DNA from: an uncultured Clostridia bacterium
GTDB lineage: Bacteria > Bacillota > Clostridia > Christensenellales > UBA1242
Assembly: GCA_948439925.1 (NCBI GenBank)
Contig: CAOJNR010000060.1
Location: forward strand, 1 to 6,205
Length of the DNA stretch: 6,205 nt
Reading direction: 5' to 3'
Below, one piece after another: positions 1 to 5,095 of the stretch (position 1 is the stretch's first letter; each line of letters opens with the position of its first letter). The translations under genes and the position numbers were made by a program. The notes beneath the pieces were generated by a model. It was not told where the DNA came from and searched no databases. It worked only from the letters and a program-made list of their open reading frames with translations.

Positions 1-1
1 A

Positions 2-499
2 ACAGTTGAACTTTATTTTGTTGTGGCAAGAATTATATCGCTGATTGTTGGAATATTGCTTTGTATAACCATTTTTGGTGCTGTTTTTGGTATCCCGCTC
101 ATTATCGCAAGTGGTAAATTTAAAGGCGCGTCAAATATGACAGACGAAGAACTCGTGAGAAATCGCAGTTCAATACTTGGTTGGGGTATTTTTACTGCAA
201 TCATGCTTTCGCCAACTATTATCGGTCTTATTATACTCCTTTGCATGACGATGATGGTTGATAATTATATCAAAAATATTGAACAAGGAAATGTTGCCAA
301 AAACAATCAAAGTTTTGCTGAAACTGTTGAGAGCGGTGTGACAAACGCGGTTGATGGAATTAAAAGCACATTTTCAAAAAGTGATGTTGATAAGCAGAGA
401 ACTGAGCTTAAAAAAATTGACAAGCTTTATAATGAAGGGCTTATAACATCTGATGAATATGAAAAGATGCGCAAGAAAATTTTAGGAATTGATTTATAA
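2..499 (+). CDS. Two-helix membrane protein with C-terminal SHOCT domain, probably 5'-truncated by the window edge
   Basis: The reading frame is open to the left edge of the window. The only in-frame start inside it is a GTG at 23, which lacks a Shine-Dalgarno sequence, and the residues before it (TVELYFVV) continue naturally into the first hydrophobic helix. I therefore treat the gene as beginning upstream. Counting from GTG 23 (158 aa), hydrophobic segments lie at about residues 4-30 and 51-79, separated by a charged loop. A polar linker follows, and the C-terminus (about 127-154, with KKIDKLYNEGLITSDEYEKM) matches the SHOCT short C-terminal domain pattern: leucine-rich helix, then GLIT-x-EYE. 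SHOCT domains occur at the ends of many unrelated bacterial proteins and are thought to mediate oligomerisation. No enzymatic motif is visible and the cellular role is unknown. The stop codon is followed 24 bp later by an intrinsic terminator. The SHOCT call is fairly firm; the start is not. Confidence 0.8.
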   Translation, partial: TVELYFVVARIISLIVGILLCITIFGAVFGIPLIIASGKFKGASNMTDEELVRNRSSILGWGIFTAIMLSPTIIGLIILLCMTMMVDNYIKNIEQGNVAKNNQSFAETVESGVTNAVDGIKSTFSKSDVDKQRTELKKIDKLYNEGLITSDEYEKMRKKILGIDL

Positions 500-522
500 G
501 AGTTTTCAATAAACAGATATAT

Positions 523-551
523 AAAATCGGAATTGTTCATTCCGATTTTTT
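523..551 (+). terminator. Rho-independent terminator after the SHOCT gene
   Basis: An 11-bp perfect stem (523-533 with 539-549, core ATCGGAAT/ATTCCGAT) has a 5-nt loop TGTTC and runs into TTTTTT at 546-551. It lies 23 nt after the SHOCT stop codon. On the opposite strand the hairpin is followed by TTTTATAT, so it might also weakly stop transcripts arriving from the convergent desulfurase gene. Confidence 0.88.
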
Positions 552-583
552 GGTTGATTAGTGTGATTAGATATGTGTTTAGA

Positions 584-593
584 GTTTACAAAG
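584..593 (+). repeat. Left flanking direct repeat of the cloverleaf element
   Basis: GTTTACAAAG directly abuts the left terminal inverted repeat. It matches GTTAACAAAG at 712-721 in 9 of 10 bases and has the same orientation, as expected for a slightly diverged target-site duplication. Confidence 0.5.
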
Positions 594-710
594 CGCTCGG
601 GAAGCCACCAATTTCAAACTCGATTTGAAACTGGTGATGGCACGTTTGCCCATAGGGCAAACGTGCATGCCATGCGCGCCAAAAGGGGCGCACATGGTGC
701 TTCCCGAGCG
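594..710. repeat. 117-bp cloverleaf-forming element with 12-bp terminal inverted repeats (MITE-like or structured intergenic repeat)
   Basis: Perfect 12-bp terminal inverted repeats, CGCTCGGGAAGC (594-605) and its complement (699-710), enclose three back-to-back hairpins. Hairpin 1 (606-636) has 12 pairs with one A-C mismatch and a 5-nt loop CTCGA. Hairpin 2 (640-666) has 12 perfect pairs with an ATA loop. Hairpin 3 (670-697) has ten pairs with one C-A mismatch and loop AAAAGG. The joints are ATG, ATG and T, so almost every base is paired in a four-way junction. Hand-counted GC is about 57%, far above the flanks. No ORF or transposase is present and no T-tract follows on either strand, so it is not a simple terminator. 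The arms are too long for a tRNA. The sequence shows the structure directly; mobility is inferred from the inverted repeats, the flanking direct repeats and the atypical composition. A structured RNA or protein-binding site remains possible. Confidence 0.75.
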
Positions 711-711
711 T

Positions 712-721
712 GTTAACAAAG
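712..721 (+). repeat. Right flanking direct repeat of the cloverleaf element
   Basis: GTTAACAAAG lies one base beyond the right terminal inverted repeat and four bases before the stop codon of the desulfurase gene. It differs from the left copy (584-593) at one position. Confidence 0.5.
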
Positions 722-725
722 AAAA

Positions 726-1877
726 TTATTCGTTCACTTGAATTTTATTTTTCCTTATAATTGTCTTAACGGCTCCGATTAACCGTTGCACATCTGTGAA
801 AGTGTTGAAATATGATATTGAAACTCGCACCGCACCGCTTTCAAGCGTTCCAAGTGCTTTATGTTTCATTGGCGCGCAGTGATATCCGCCACGCACACAA
901 ATTTCCCAGTGTTCATTAAGCATGGTTGCCACTTCATTGGACGAAAGACTTGGAATGTTAAAGGCAATTACGCCATGAGAATTTTCAGGCTGAGTGTAAA
1001 CTGTAAGCCCAAGCTTTCTCAGTTCATAGTTAACAAATGTTGTCAAGTCATCAATCTTGTTCTGAATCTCAGCAAAGTGGCTTTCAACAAAGTCAATCCC
1101 CACATTAAGTCCTGCAATGGCAGGGGTAGGCAAGGTTCCGCTTTCCAGCCGTTCAGGATAAATGTCGGGCTGAAAAAGTTCAAGTGAGTTTGTTCCAGTC
1201 CCACCAAACAAAATCGGTTCGGGCATAAATTCACTATTGACAATAAGCGCACCAATTCCTTGTGGCGCATAAAAGCCTTTGTGCCCAGCAATAGCGAGCA
1301 TTGATATATTGTTTTCTTCCATGTCGATAATTTCATGTCCAGCACTTTGTGCGCAATCAAGCAAAAAAATTAAGCCGTGTTGTTTGCAAAATTCTCCGAT
1401 TGATTTTATATCTGCCTTATCGCCATTCACATTGGAAATATGATTGCATACCACCATATATGTATTTGGTTTTAAACAATCTTTAATTGAGTTTGCATCA
1501 ATATAAGATTTGTCACCTTGAAAGGCGATTGAATAGTCAATCTTACCATGCTCTTTGAGGTGTTCAAGAGGTCGTAAAACTGAATTGTGCTCGTTTTCGG
1601 TGCAAATGATATGACCGTTATTTTTTGTAAGTCCCAATATTGCTGTGTTAAGTGCTTGCGTGCAATTTGCTGTGAAAAACACATGGCTTGAATCCTTGCA
1701 TCCAAAATGTTTTGCCAGTTTCTCACGCGTTTCTTCCACAAGCATAGCAGTTCTTATGCTTGCATTATGGCCACTTCTTCCAGGATTGGCTGAATAGTGA
1801 ATAAGAGATTCTTCCACCGCTTTTATAACCTCACGTGGTTTAACAAATGTTGAGGCGCTGTTATCTAAATAAATCAT
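726..1877 (-). CDS. Cysteine desulfurase family protein (class V aminotransferase fold, PLP-dependent)
   Basis: A 383-aa PLP enzyme of the NifS/SufS superfamily, which removes sulfur (or selenium) from cysteine (or selenocysteine) as an enzyme-bound persulfide. The N-terminus MIYLDNSASTFVKP is typical of the TIGR01977-type 'cysteine desulfurase family' proteins. Visible landmarks are H97 in TENEHNSV (PLP-stacking His), D174 in LLDCAQSAG (contacts the pyridine N), K200 in AGHKGFYAPQG (Schiff-base Lys), and C334 in RGGYHCAP (catalytic Cys), followed by HKALGTLESGAVRVSISYFNT. The frame stays open upstream to 2054, but I start at 1877 because AAGGAAAG (1888-1895) is correctly spaced there and the family begins at this Met. 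It is divergent from the DUF3343 gene, a pairing compatible with selenium or sulfur handling. No IscU, SufU or SelD gene is in view, so the acceptor is unknown. It ends just beside the cloverleaf element. Confidence 0.93.
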   Translation of the reverse strand: MIYLDNSASTFVKPREVIKAVEESLIHYSANPGRSGHNASIRTAMLVEETREKLAKHFGCKDSSHVFFTANCTQALNTAILGLTKNNGHIICTENEHNSVLRPLEHLKEHGKIDYSIAFQGDKSYIDANSIKDCLKPNTYMVVCNHISNVNGDKADIKSIGEFCKQHGLIFLLDCAQSAGHEIIDMEENNISMLAIAGHKGFYAPQGIGALIVNSEFMPEPILFGGTGTNSLELFQPDIYPERLESGTLPTPAIAGLNVGIDFVESHFAEIQNKIDDLTTFVNYELRKLGLTVYTQPENSHGVIAFNIPSLSSNEVATMLNEHWEICVRGGYHCAPMKHKALGTLESGAVRVSISYFNTFTDVQRLIGAVKTIIRKNKIQVNE

Positions 1878-1881
1878 TGAA

Positions 1882-1918
1882 TTAACACTTTCCTTTTTAC
1901 TAATAAATATAGTGTTAA
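1882..1918. promoter_or_regulatory. 8-bp dyad between the divergent desulfurase and DUF3343 genes (candidate operator)
   Basis: TTAACACT at 1882-1889 and AGTGTTAA at 1911-1918 are perfect inverted copies separated by an AT-rich 21-bp spacer, within a 73-bp intergenic region that must hold both promoters. On the minus strand a TATATT -10-like hexamer (1911 down to 1906) overlaps one arm, and the other arm lies between the desulfurase RBS and its ATG. This placement suits a shared regulator, but arms of this size can also arise by chance in AT-rich DNA. Confidence 0.35.
1888..1895 (-). promoter_or_regulatory. Ribosome binding site fixing the desulfurase start
   Basis: Read on the minus strand the sequence is AAGGAAAG, 10 nt before the ATG at 1877. 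No comparable site precedes the upstream in-frame Met codons, and translation from those would run antisense through the DUF3343 gene, so this site decides the start. Confidence 0.75.
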
Positions 1919-1940
1919 AGAGGGCAATGTGTGCATCAAT

Positions 1941-1947
1941 GGAGGAG
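1941..1947 (+). promoter_or_regulatory. Ribosome binding site fixing the DUF3343 start
   Basis: GGAGGAG lies 3 nt before the ATG at 1951 (5 nt from the GGAGG core). It selects this Met over in-frame ATG codons at 1912, 1927 and 1939, which lack such a site and would put the RBS inside the coding region. Confidence 0.8.
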
Positions 1948-1950
1948 AGT

Positions 1951-2208
1951 ATGCAATATGGAATTTGTGTGTTCCGATCAAGAAATGAAACTCTTTTATT
2001 CTCAAACTTTTTGAGAAATAATGGAATTGCCACCGCCATAGTCAACACGCCCAAAGAGGCAGGTCAGGCGTGCGGTATTTCGGTAAAGTTCAATCTTGCC
2101 AATCTTTCAATAGTTAAAAGTATGCTCGCCCTGCGTAAATATCCAAGCTTTGCTGGCATATATAAAATAACGAACATGGGACTCAGAACCTCATGTGAAA
2201 GACTTTAA
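1951..2208 (+). CDS. DUF3343 family protein (putative Se/S carrier-like)
   Basis: An 85-aa protein matching the DUF3343 pattern (Pfam 'putative Se/S carrier protein-like'). It has an N-terminal beta strand and helix (MQYGICVFRSRNETLLFSNFL), then GIATAIVNTP, and the signature Cys-Gly at C41-G42 in QACGISVKFN, followed by a helix and the conserved FAGIYKI segment near 67-73. Usual members are about 75-90 aa, so it is complete. I start at 1951 because GGAGGAG (1941-1947) lies immediately before this ATG; the frame could extend to 1912, but without an RBS. Comparative genomics has linked the family to selenium use and to cysteine desulfurase-like genes. The single conserved Cys suggests a carrier that receives S or Se as a persulfide or selenosulfide, but no function is experimentally settled to my knowledge. 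It is divergent from the desulfurase, its plausible partner. C6 and C82 also occur and are less typical. Confidence 0.85.
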   Translation: MQYGICVFRSRNETLLFSNFLRNNGIATAIVNTPKEAGQACGISVKFNLANLSIVKSMLALRKYPSFAGIYKITNMGLRTSCERL

Positions 2209-2231
2209 AGTTTGCTGGAACATGTAAAAAA

Positions 2232-2264
2232 TAGGTGAATAATGATAAAAAACATATTCACTTA
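2232..2264. other. AT-rich inverted repeat upstream of the transglycosylase gene
   Basis: Arms 2232-2241 and 2255-2264 pair over 10 positions (one G-U in RNA) around a 13-nt loop. On the plus strand the left arm contains AGGTGA (2233-2238), a Shine-Dalgarno-like hexamer that would be masked by folding. On the minus strand the stem is followed directly by T6 (complement of 2226-2231), the layout of a weak terminator for antisense transcripts. Apart from this hairpin I see nothing definite in 2209-2324. Confidence 0.35.
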
Positions 2265-2324
2265 AAAATGATAAACTTGCAAAAAACAAAGTATCTTTTT
2301 GAAAATACTCCATACAATTATGTT

Positions 2325-2864
2325 ATGAAGTATTTTTTTTCAATCATGTCACTTGCAATCGTGGCTGTTTTGTTGGCCTTTTCGCTGGCCTGCTTTAATG
2401 GTTACTTTTATCCAGTCAAATATAAAGAGTGTGTCATTGAAAGCGCGCAGGAATTTTCTGTTGATAGCGCACTTATTGCTTCAATCGCAAACGCTGAAAG
2501 TGGATATCGCATTGATGCGCGCTCATCAAAAGGTGCAGTTGGAATAATGCAAATTTTGCCATCGACTGCCAAATGGATTGCTGGCAATTTGGGCGAAGAG
2601 TTTGAAGAAGAAAAGCTTTCAGAGCCACAAGTTAATATTCGCTATGGAAGTTATTATCTTTCCTATCTTCTTGATATGTTTAAGGATAGGGATTTGGCGA
2701 TATGTGCATATAATGCAGGGCAAACCAATGTCAAGGCTTGGCTTGAAAATGAGGAGTATTCTTCTGATGGAACAAGTCTTGATAAAATACCTTTTCCAGA
2801 AACAGAAAAATACCTAAATAAAGTGCTAAAAAATCTGCGTCATTACGAAAAACGATACAAATAA
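2325..2864 (+). CDS. Membrane-anchored lytic transglycosylase, Slt type (GH23-like)
   Basis: It cleaves the MurNAc-GlcNAc bond of peptidoglycan non-hydrolytically at the cell surface. From this start (179 aa), K2 and a hydrophobic stretch at about 4-27 form a signal anchor. SLAC at 20-23 is a poor lipobox, so a lipoprotein is unlikely. The catalytic domain then shows the family motifs in order: catalytic E58 in NAESGY, GAVGIMQILPSTA (70-82), AYNAGQTNV (128-136), and the PETEKYLNKV segment (158-167). This matches the short transglycosylases of Firmicutes, about 180-200 aa. The start is uncertain: the frame opens at GTG 2235, with further ATG at 2268. I chose 2325 because it gives the usual short N-terminus before the membrane helix, but none of the three has a well-placed RBS, unlike the other complete genes here. 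If 2235 is used, 30 extra polar residues precede the helix. Confidence 0.88.
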   Translation: MKYFFSIMSLAIVAVLLAFSLACFNGYFYPVKYKECVIESAQEFSVDSALIASIANAESGYRIDARSSKGAVGIMQILPSTAKWIAGNLGEEFEEEKLSEPQVNIRYGSYYLSYLLDMFKDRDLAICAYNAGQTNVKAWLENEEYSSDGTSLDKIPFPETEKYLNKVLKNLRHYEKRYK

Positions 2865-2865
2865 T

Positions 2866-2894
2866 TTGACAAATTTTCTCTTTTGTGATAACTT
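2866..2894 (+). promoter_or_regulatory. lysS promoter (extended -10)
   Basis: A consensus -35 TTGACA (2866-2871), a 17-bp spacer, and a -10 TAACTT (2889-2894) with the extended-10 dinucleotide TG at 2886-2887. It begins one base after the transglycosylase stop codon. The inferred start near 2900 leaves a leader of only about 14-15 nt, consisting of little more than the RBS AAGGAG (2903-2908). No T-box or other riboswitch fits between them. Confidence 0.65.
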
Positions 2895-2914
2895 ATTTCA
2901 AAAAGGAGAAATAA

Positions 2915-4378
2915 ATGGCAGAAATACAAAATTTGGCTAGCGAAGTTGAAGTTAGAAGAGCCAAAATTAACACACTTAGAGAAATGGGCGAAATTCCATA
3001 CAAGGCAAAGTTTGAAAGAACGGCAACCATCGCAGAGGCGCGTGAAATGGTTGGAAAACGCGTTAAAGTTGCAGGACGAGTTGTTTTTAAACGCGTTATG
3101 GGTAAGTTCGGATTTATCCAAATCAGAGATATCAATGCAAAAATTCAAGTTTCTGTTGGCAGAAATGAGCTTGACGAAGAGGCATATGATTTCTATAAAA
3201 AGATGATTGATATTGCTGATTTCGTGGGCGTTGAAGGCGAAGTTTATCTCACTCAAACTGGCGAAGTGACTGTTAAAGCTGAAAAGGTCACTCTTTTGTC
3301 AAAAACTCTTAGACCACTTCCAGAGAAGTTTCATGGACTGACTGACACTGAAACAAAATATCGTCAACGCTATCTTGACCTTGTTGTCAATGAGGATGCA
3401 AGAAAGGTGTTCTTGACAAGAAGCAAGATTGTTTCTTTCATCAGACGCTATCTTGAAGATCACGGCTTTTTGGATGTTGAAACTCCAATCATTCAAACAA
3501 GTGTGTCAGGTGCATCAGCAAAGCCATTTTACACTCATCACAATGCGCTCGACCTTGACTGCAATCTCAGAATTGCAACAGAAACATGGCTCAAACAATG
3601 TATAGCAGGTGGTTTTGACCGCGTTTATGAGCTTGGAAAGGATTTCCGTAACGAAGGCATGGATCCATCGCATCTTCAAGAATTCACCCAAATTGAATGG
3701 TATGCGTCATATTGGGACTTTGAAGATAATATGAAATTCTTTAAAACTCTTTGTGTTGATCTTCTTAAAAACGTGCTTGGAACAACCAAAGTTAATTATC
3801 AAGGTCAAGAAATTGAGTTCGACGGCGAGTGGGCGAAGATCAACTATGTTGAAAAAATGAGAGAGATCCTTGGTTTTGATTTCCTCGACGAGCAAGATGT
3901 TGATGCTTTCAAAAAGAAGGTTGTTGAGCGTGGGCTTTTCGGATTTACTGAACTTGAAGAGTGCAAAACAATCAGAACACTTGTTGACTATATTTACAAG
4001 AGAAAGATTAGGGCGGGCATTGTAAATCCAACAATCATTTACAACTATCCAGAAGTTCTTATTCCTCTTGCACGCAGAAATGATAATGACCCAAGAATTA
4101 TCGATGTGTTCCAAGTTGTTGCTGGTGGTGCTGAGCTTGTAAAGGCATATTCTGAACTTGTTGACCCAATCATTCAAAGAGAGAATCTTGAAAAACAACT
4201 TGCTGAAAAACTTGCTGGTGACGAAGAAACGATGGACGTTGACGAAGATTTCCTTCTTGCAATGGAACATGGTATGCCACCAATCTCTGGCTTGGGCTTT
4301 GGAATTGATAGATTTGTTCAATTTATTTTCGACCTTCCAAACATTCGTGATGCAGTTTTGTTCCCACTTATGAAATAA
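2915..4378 (+). CDS. lysS: Lysine--tRNA ligase (class II LysRS)
   Basis: A 487-aa enzyme that charges tRNA-Lys in the cytoplasm, of normal length for bacterial LysRS. The N-terminal OB-fold anticodon-binding domain spans about 48-130 (VKVAGRV, FIQIRD, VGVEGEV), followed by the LysRS hallmark LRPLPEKFHGLTDTETKYR (132-150). Class II motif 1 ends at P191 (VETP). Motif 2 is DFRNEG with R245, and motif 3 is GLGFGIDRF with R466. E223 (ATETWL) and E261/Y263 occupy usual lysine-pocket positions. Two segments differ from common LysRS: HLQEFTQIEW (253-262) where HNPEFTMLEL is usual, and GAELVKAYSEL (405-415) where EI-A/G-N-x-FSEL is usual, so K410 stands at an active-site Asn position. AAGGAG lies 6 nt before the ATG. 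nth follows after 22 bp, probably co-transcribed. Assignment as LysRS is firm; the divergent subtype is my reading from memory of the family. Confidence 0.96.
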   Translation: MAEIQNLASEVEVRRAKINTLREMGEIPYKAKFERTATIAEAREMVGKRVKVAGRVVFKRVMGKFGFIQIRDINAKIQVSVGRNELDEEAYDFYKKMIDIADFVGVEGEVYLTQTGEVTVKAEKVTLLSKTLRPLPEKFHGLTDTETKYRQRYLDLVVNEDARKVFLTRSKIVSFIRRYLEDHGFLDVETPIIQTSVSGASAKPFYTHHNALDLDCNLRIATETWLKQCIAGGFDRVYELGKDFRNEGMDPSHLQEFTQIEWYASYWDFEDNMKFFKTLCVDLLKNVLGTTKVNYQGQEIEFDGEWAKINYVEKMREILGFDFLDEQDVDAFKKKVVERGLFGFTELEECKTIRTLVDYIYKRKIRAGIVNPTIIYNYPEVLIPLARRNDNDPRIIDVFQVVAGGAELVKAYSELVDPIIQRENLEKQLAEKLAGDEETMDVDEDFLLAMEHGMPPISGLGFGIDRFVQFIFDLPNIRDAVLFPLMK

Positions 4379-4400
4379 CGAAAAATAGGGGAGAATATAA

Positions 4401-5009
4401 ATGAAAACAAATGAAATTTTGGAAAATCTTGAAAAACTTTTTCCAAATCCAAAGTGTGAACTTGACTATGAAACGCCTTATCAACTTCTTGTTGCTGTCA
4501 TTTTGTCAGCGCAGTGCACCGATAAACGTGTTTGCATGGTGACAAAGAATTTGTTTGATCGTTTCGGAACGCCAGAAAAAATGCTAACTCTTTCCCAAGA
4601 AGAACTTGAAGAGATAATTCGTTCATGCGGTTTTTATCACAATAAAGCCAAAAACATTTTGTCAATGACCAAAGATTTGATTGAAAAGTTTGATGGCGTT
4701 GTGCCCAATGATCTTGATAAACTTCAATCTCTTGCAGGAGTGGGGAGAAAGACTGCGAATGTCGTTATCGCCGAAGCGTTTAAAGGTGACGCGATTGCTG
4801 TTGATACTCATGTTTTACGCGTTTCAAACAGGCTTGGTTTTGCAGAAACTGCTGATCCGCATAAATGCGAGCAGGCGCTCATGAAAACTTTTCCAAAAGA
4901 GTGTTGGGGGAAACTTCATCTTCAACTTGTGCATTTTGGAAGATATATTTGCAAATCTCAAAAACCCGATTGTGAAAAGTGTCCATTTGTGAATATTTGC
5001 AAAAAATGA
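4401..5009 (+). CDS. nth: Endonuclease III (DNA glycosylase/AP lyase)
   Basis: A 202-aa base-excision repair enzyme that removes oxidised pyrimidines and nicks abasic sites. Family features are complete: LSAQCTD (35-41), the helix-hairpin-helix LAGVGRKTANVV (111-122) with catalytic Lys K117, catalytic Asp D135 in VDTHVLRVSNRLG, and a 4Fe-4S loop at the C-terminus with C184, C191, C194 and C200 in the canonical C-x6-C-x2-C-x5-C spacing. Length is normal (E. coli Nth is about 210 aa). GGGGAG (4388-4393) sits 7 nt before the ATG. Only 22 bp separate it from lysS with no terminator, so the two probably form one transcript; I see no functional link between them beyond that. It ends with TGA, showing that TGA is a stop codon here. 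Confidence 0.96.
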   Translation: MKTNEILENLEKLFPNPKCELDYETPYQLLVAVILSAQCTDKRVCMVTKNLFDRFGTPEKMLTLSQEELEEIIRSCGFYHNKAKNILSMTKDLIEKFDGVVPNDLDKLQSLAGVGRKTANVVIAEAFKGDAIAVDTHVLRVSNRLGFAETADPHKCEQALMKTFPKECWGKLHLQLVHFGRYICKSQKPDCEKCPFVNICKK

Positions 5010-5022
5010 GGTATTTTGTGGC

Positions 5023-5041
5023 TATTATGTTAGACATAATA
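5023..5041. promoter_or_regulatory. Perfect 19-bp palindrome after nth (candidate operator or RNA hairpin)
   Basis: TATTATGT-TAG-ACATAATA has 8-bp perfect arms around a 3-bp centre, starting 13 bp after the nth stop. No T-tract follows on either strand, so it is not a standard terminator. The length and symmetry resemble a dimeric-repressor operator and it lies upstream of the candidate obg promoter. I cannot assign it to a known regulator. Confidence 0.4.
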
Positions 5042-5065
5042 CGATATATTGTGGTAGTCTATCGC

Positions 5066-5095
5066 TTGTCAGGTATTTTTAGAGTTTGCTAAACT
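5066..5095 (+). promoter_or_regulatory. Candidate obg promoter
   Basis: TTGTCA (5066-5071, 5 of 6 to the -35 consensus), an 18-bp spacer, and TAAACT (5090-5095, 4 of 6) preceded by TG at 5087-5088 as an extended -10. It would start transcription near 5102, about 56 nt before the obg ATG. It is weaker than the lysS promoter; read-through from lysS-nth is the alternative. Confidence 0.4.

Noticed and set aside
594..710. tRNA gene, because of the cloverleaf
   Set aside because: Arm lengths (12-bp acceptor, 10-12-bp hairpins) and the absence of T-loop, D-loop and anticodon-loop consensus exclude a tRNA.
584..721. Integron attC site
   Set aside because: The ends GTTTACA and GTTAACA do not fit the GTTRRRY/RYYYAAC core sites, three hairpins replace the single long imperfect stem, and no integrase or cassette context exists.
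861..1187. 108-codon plus-strand frame inside the desulfurase gene
   Set aside because: A shadow of the well-supported minus-strand gene, with no recognisable domain.
1878..2054. N-terminal extension of the desulfurase by 59 residues
   Set aside because: It would run antisense through the DUF3343 start, lacks an RBS, and precedes the family's normal N-terminus MIYLDNSAST, where a good RBS exists.
2242..2265. Short leader peptide MIKNIFT
   Set aside because: An eight-codon frame after an RBS-like hexamer is not enough to call a gene; it is mentioned only in the context of the hairpin.
2342..2393. Lipoprotein signal on the transglycosylase
   Set aside because: SLAC has Ser rather than Leu/Val/Ile at -3, so the lipobox is poor; a signal anchor is the simpler reading.
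2843..3256. 137-codon minus-strand frame over the lysS start
   Set aside because: It overlaps the lysS promoter and coding region antisense; the product is low-complexity Asn/Phe/Ser-rich, as expected of a reverse frame of AT-rich coding DNA.
3707..4321. 204-codon open frame on the minus strand
   Set aside because: It lies entirely antisense to lysS, has no family resemblance or RBS, and its composition mirrors the lysS codons.
578..5087. TTTAGAGTTT shared at 578-587 and 5078-5087
   Set aside because: A 10-mer repeat is expected by chance several times in 6 kb of AT-rich DNA, and nothing else around the two copies matches.
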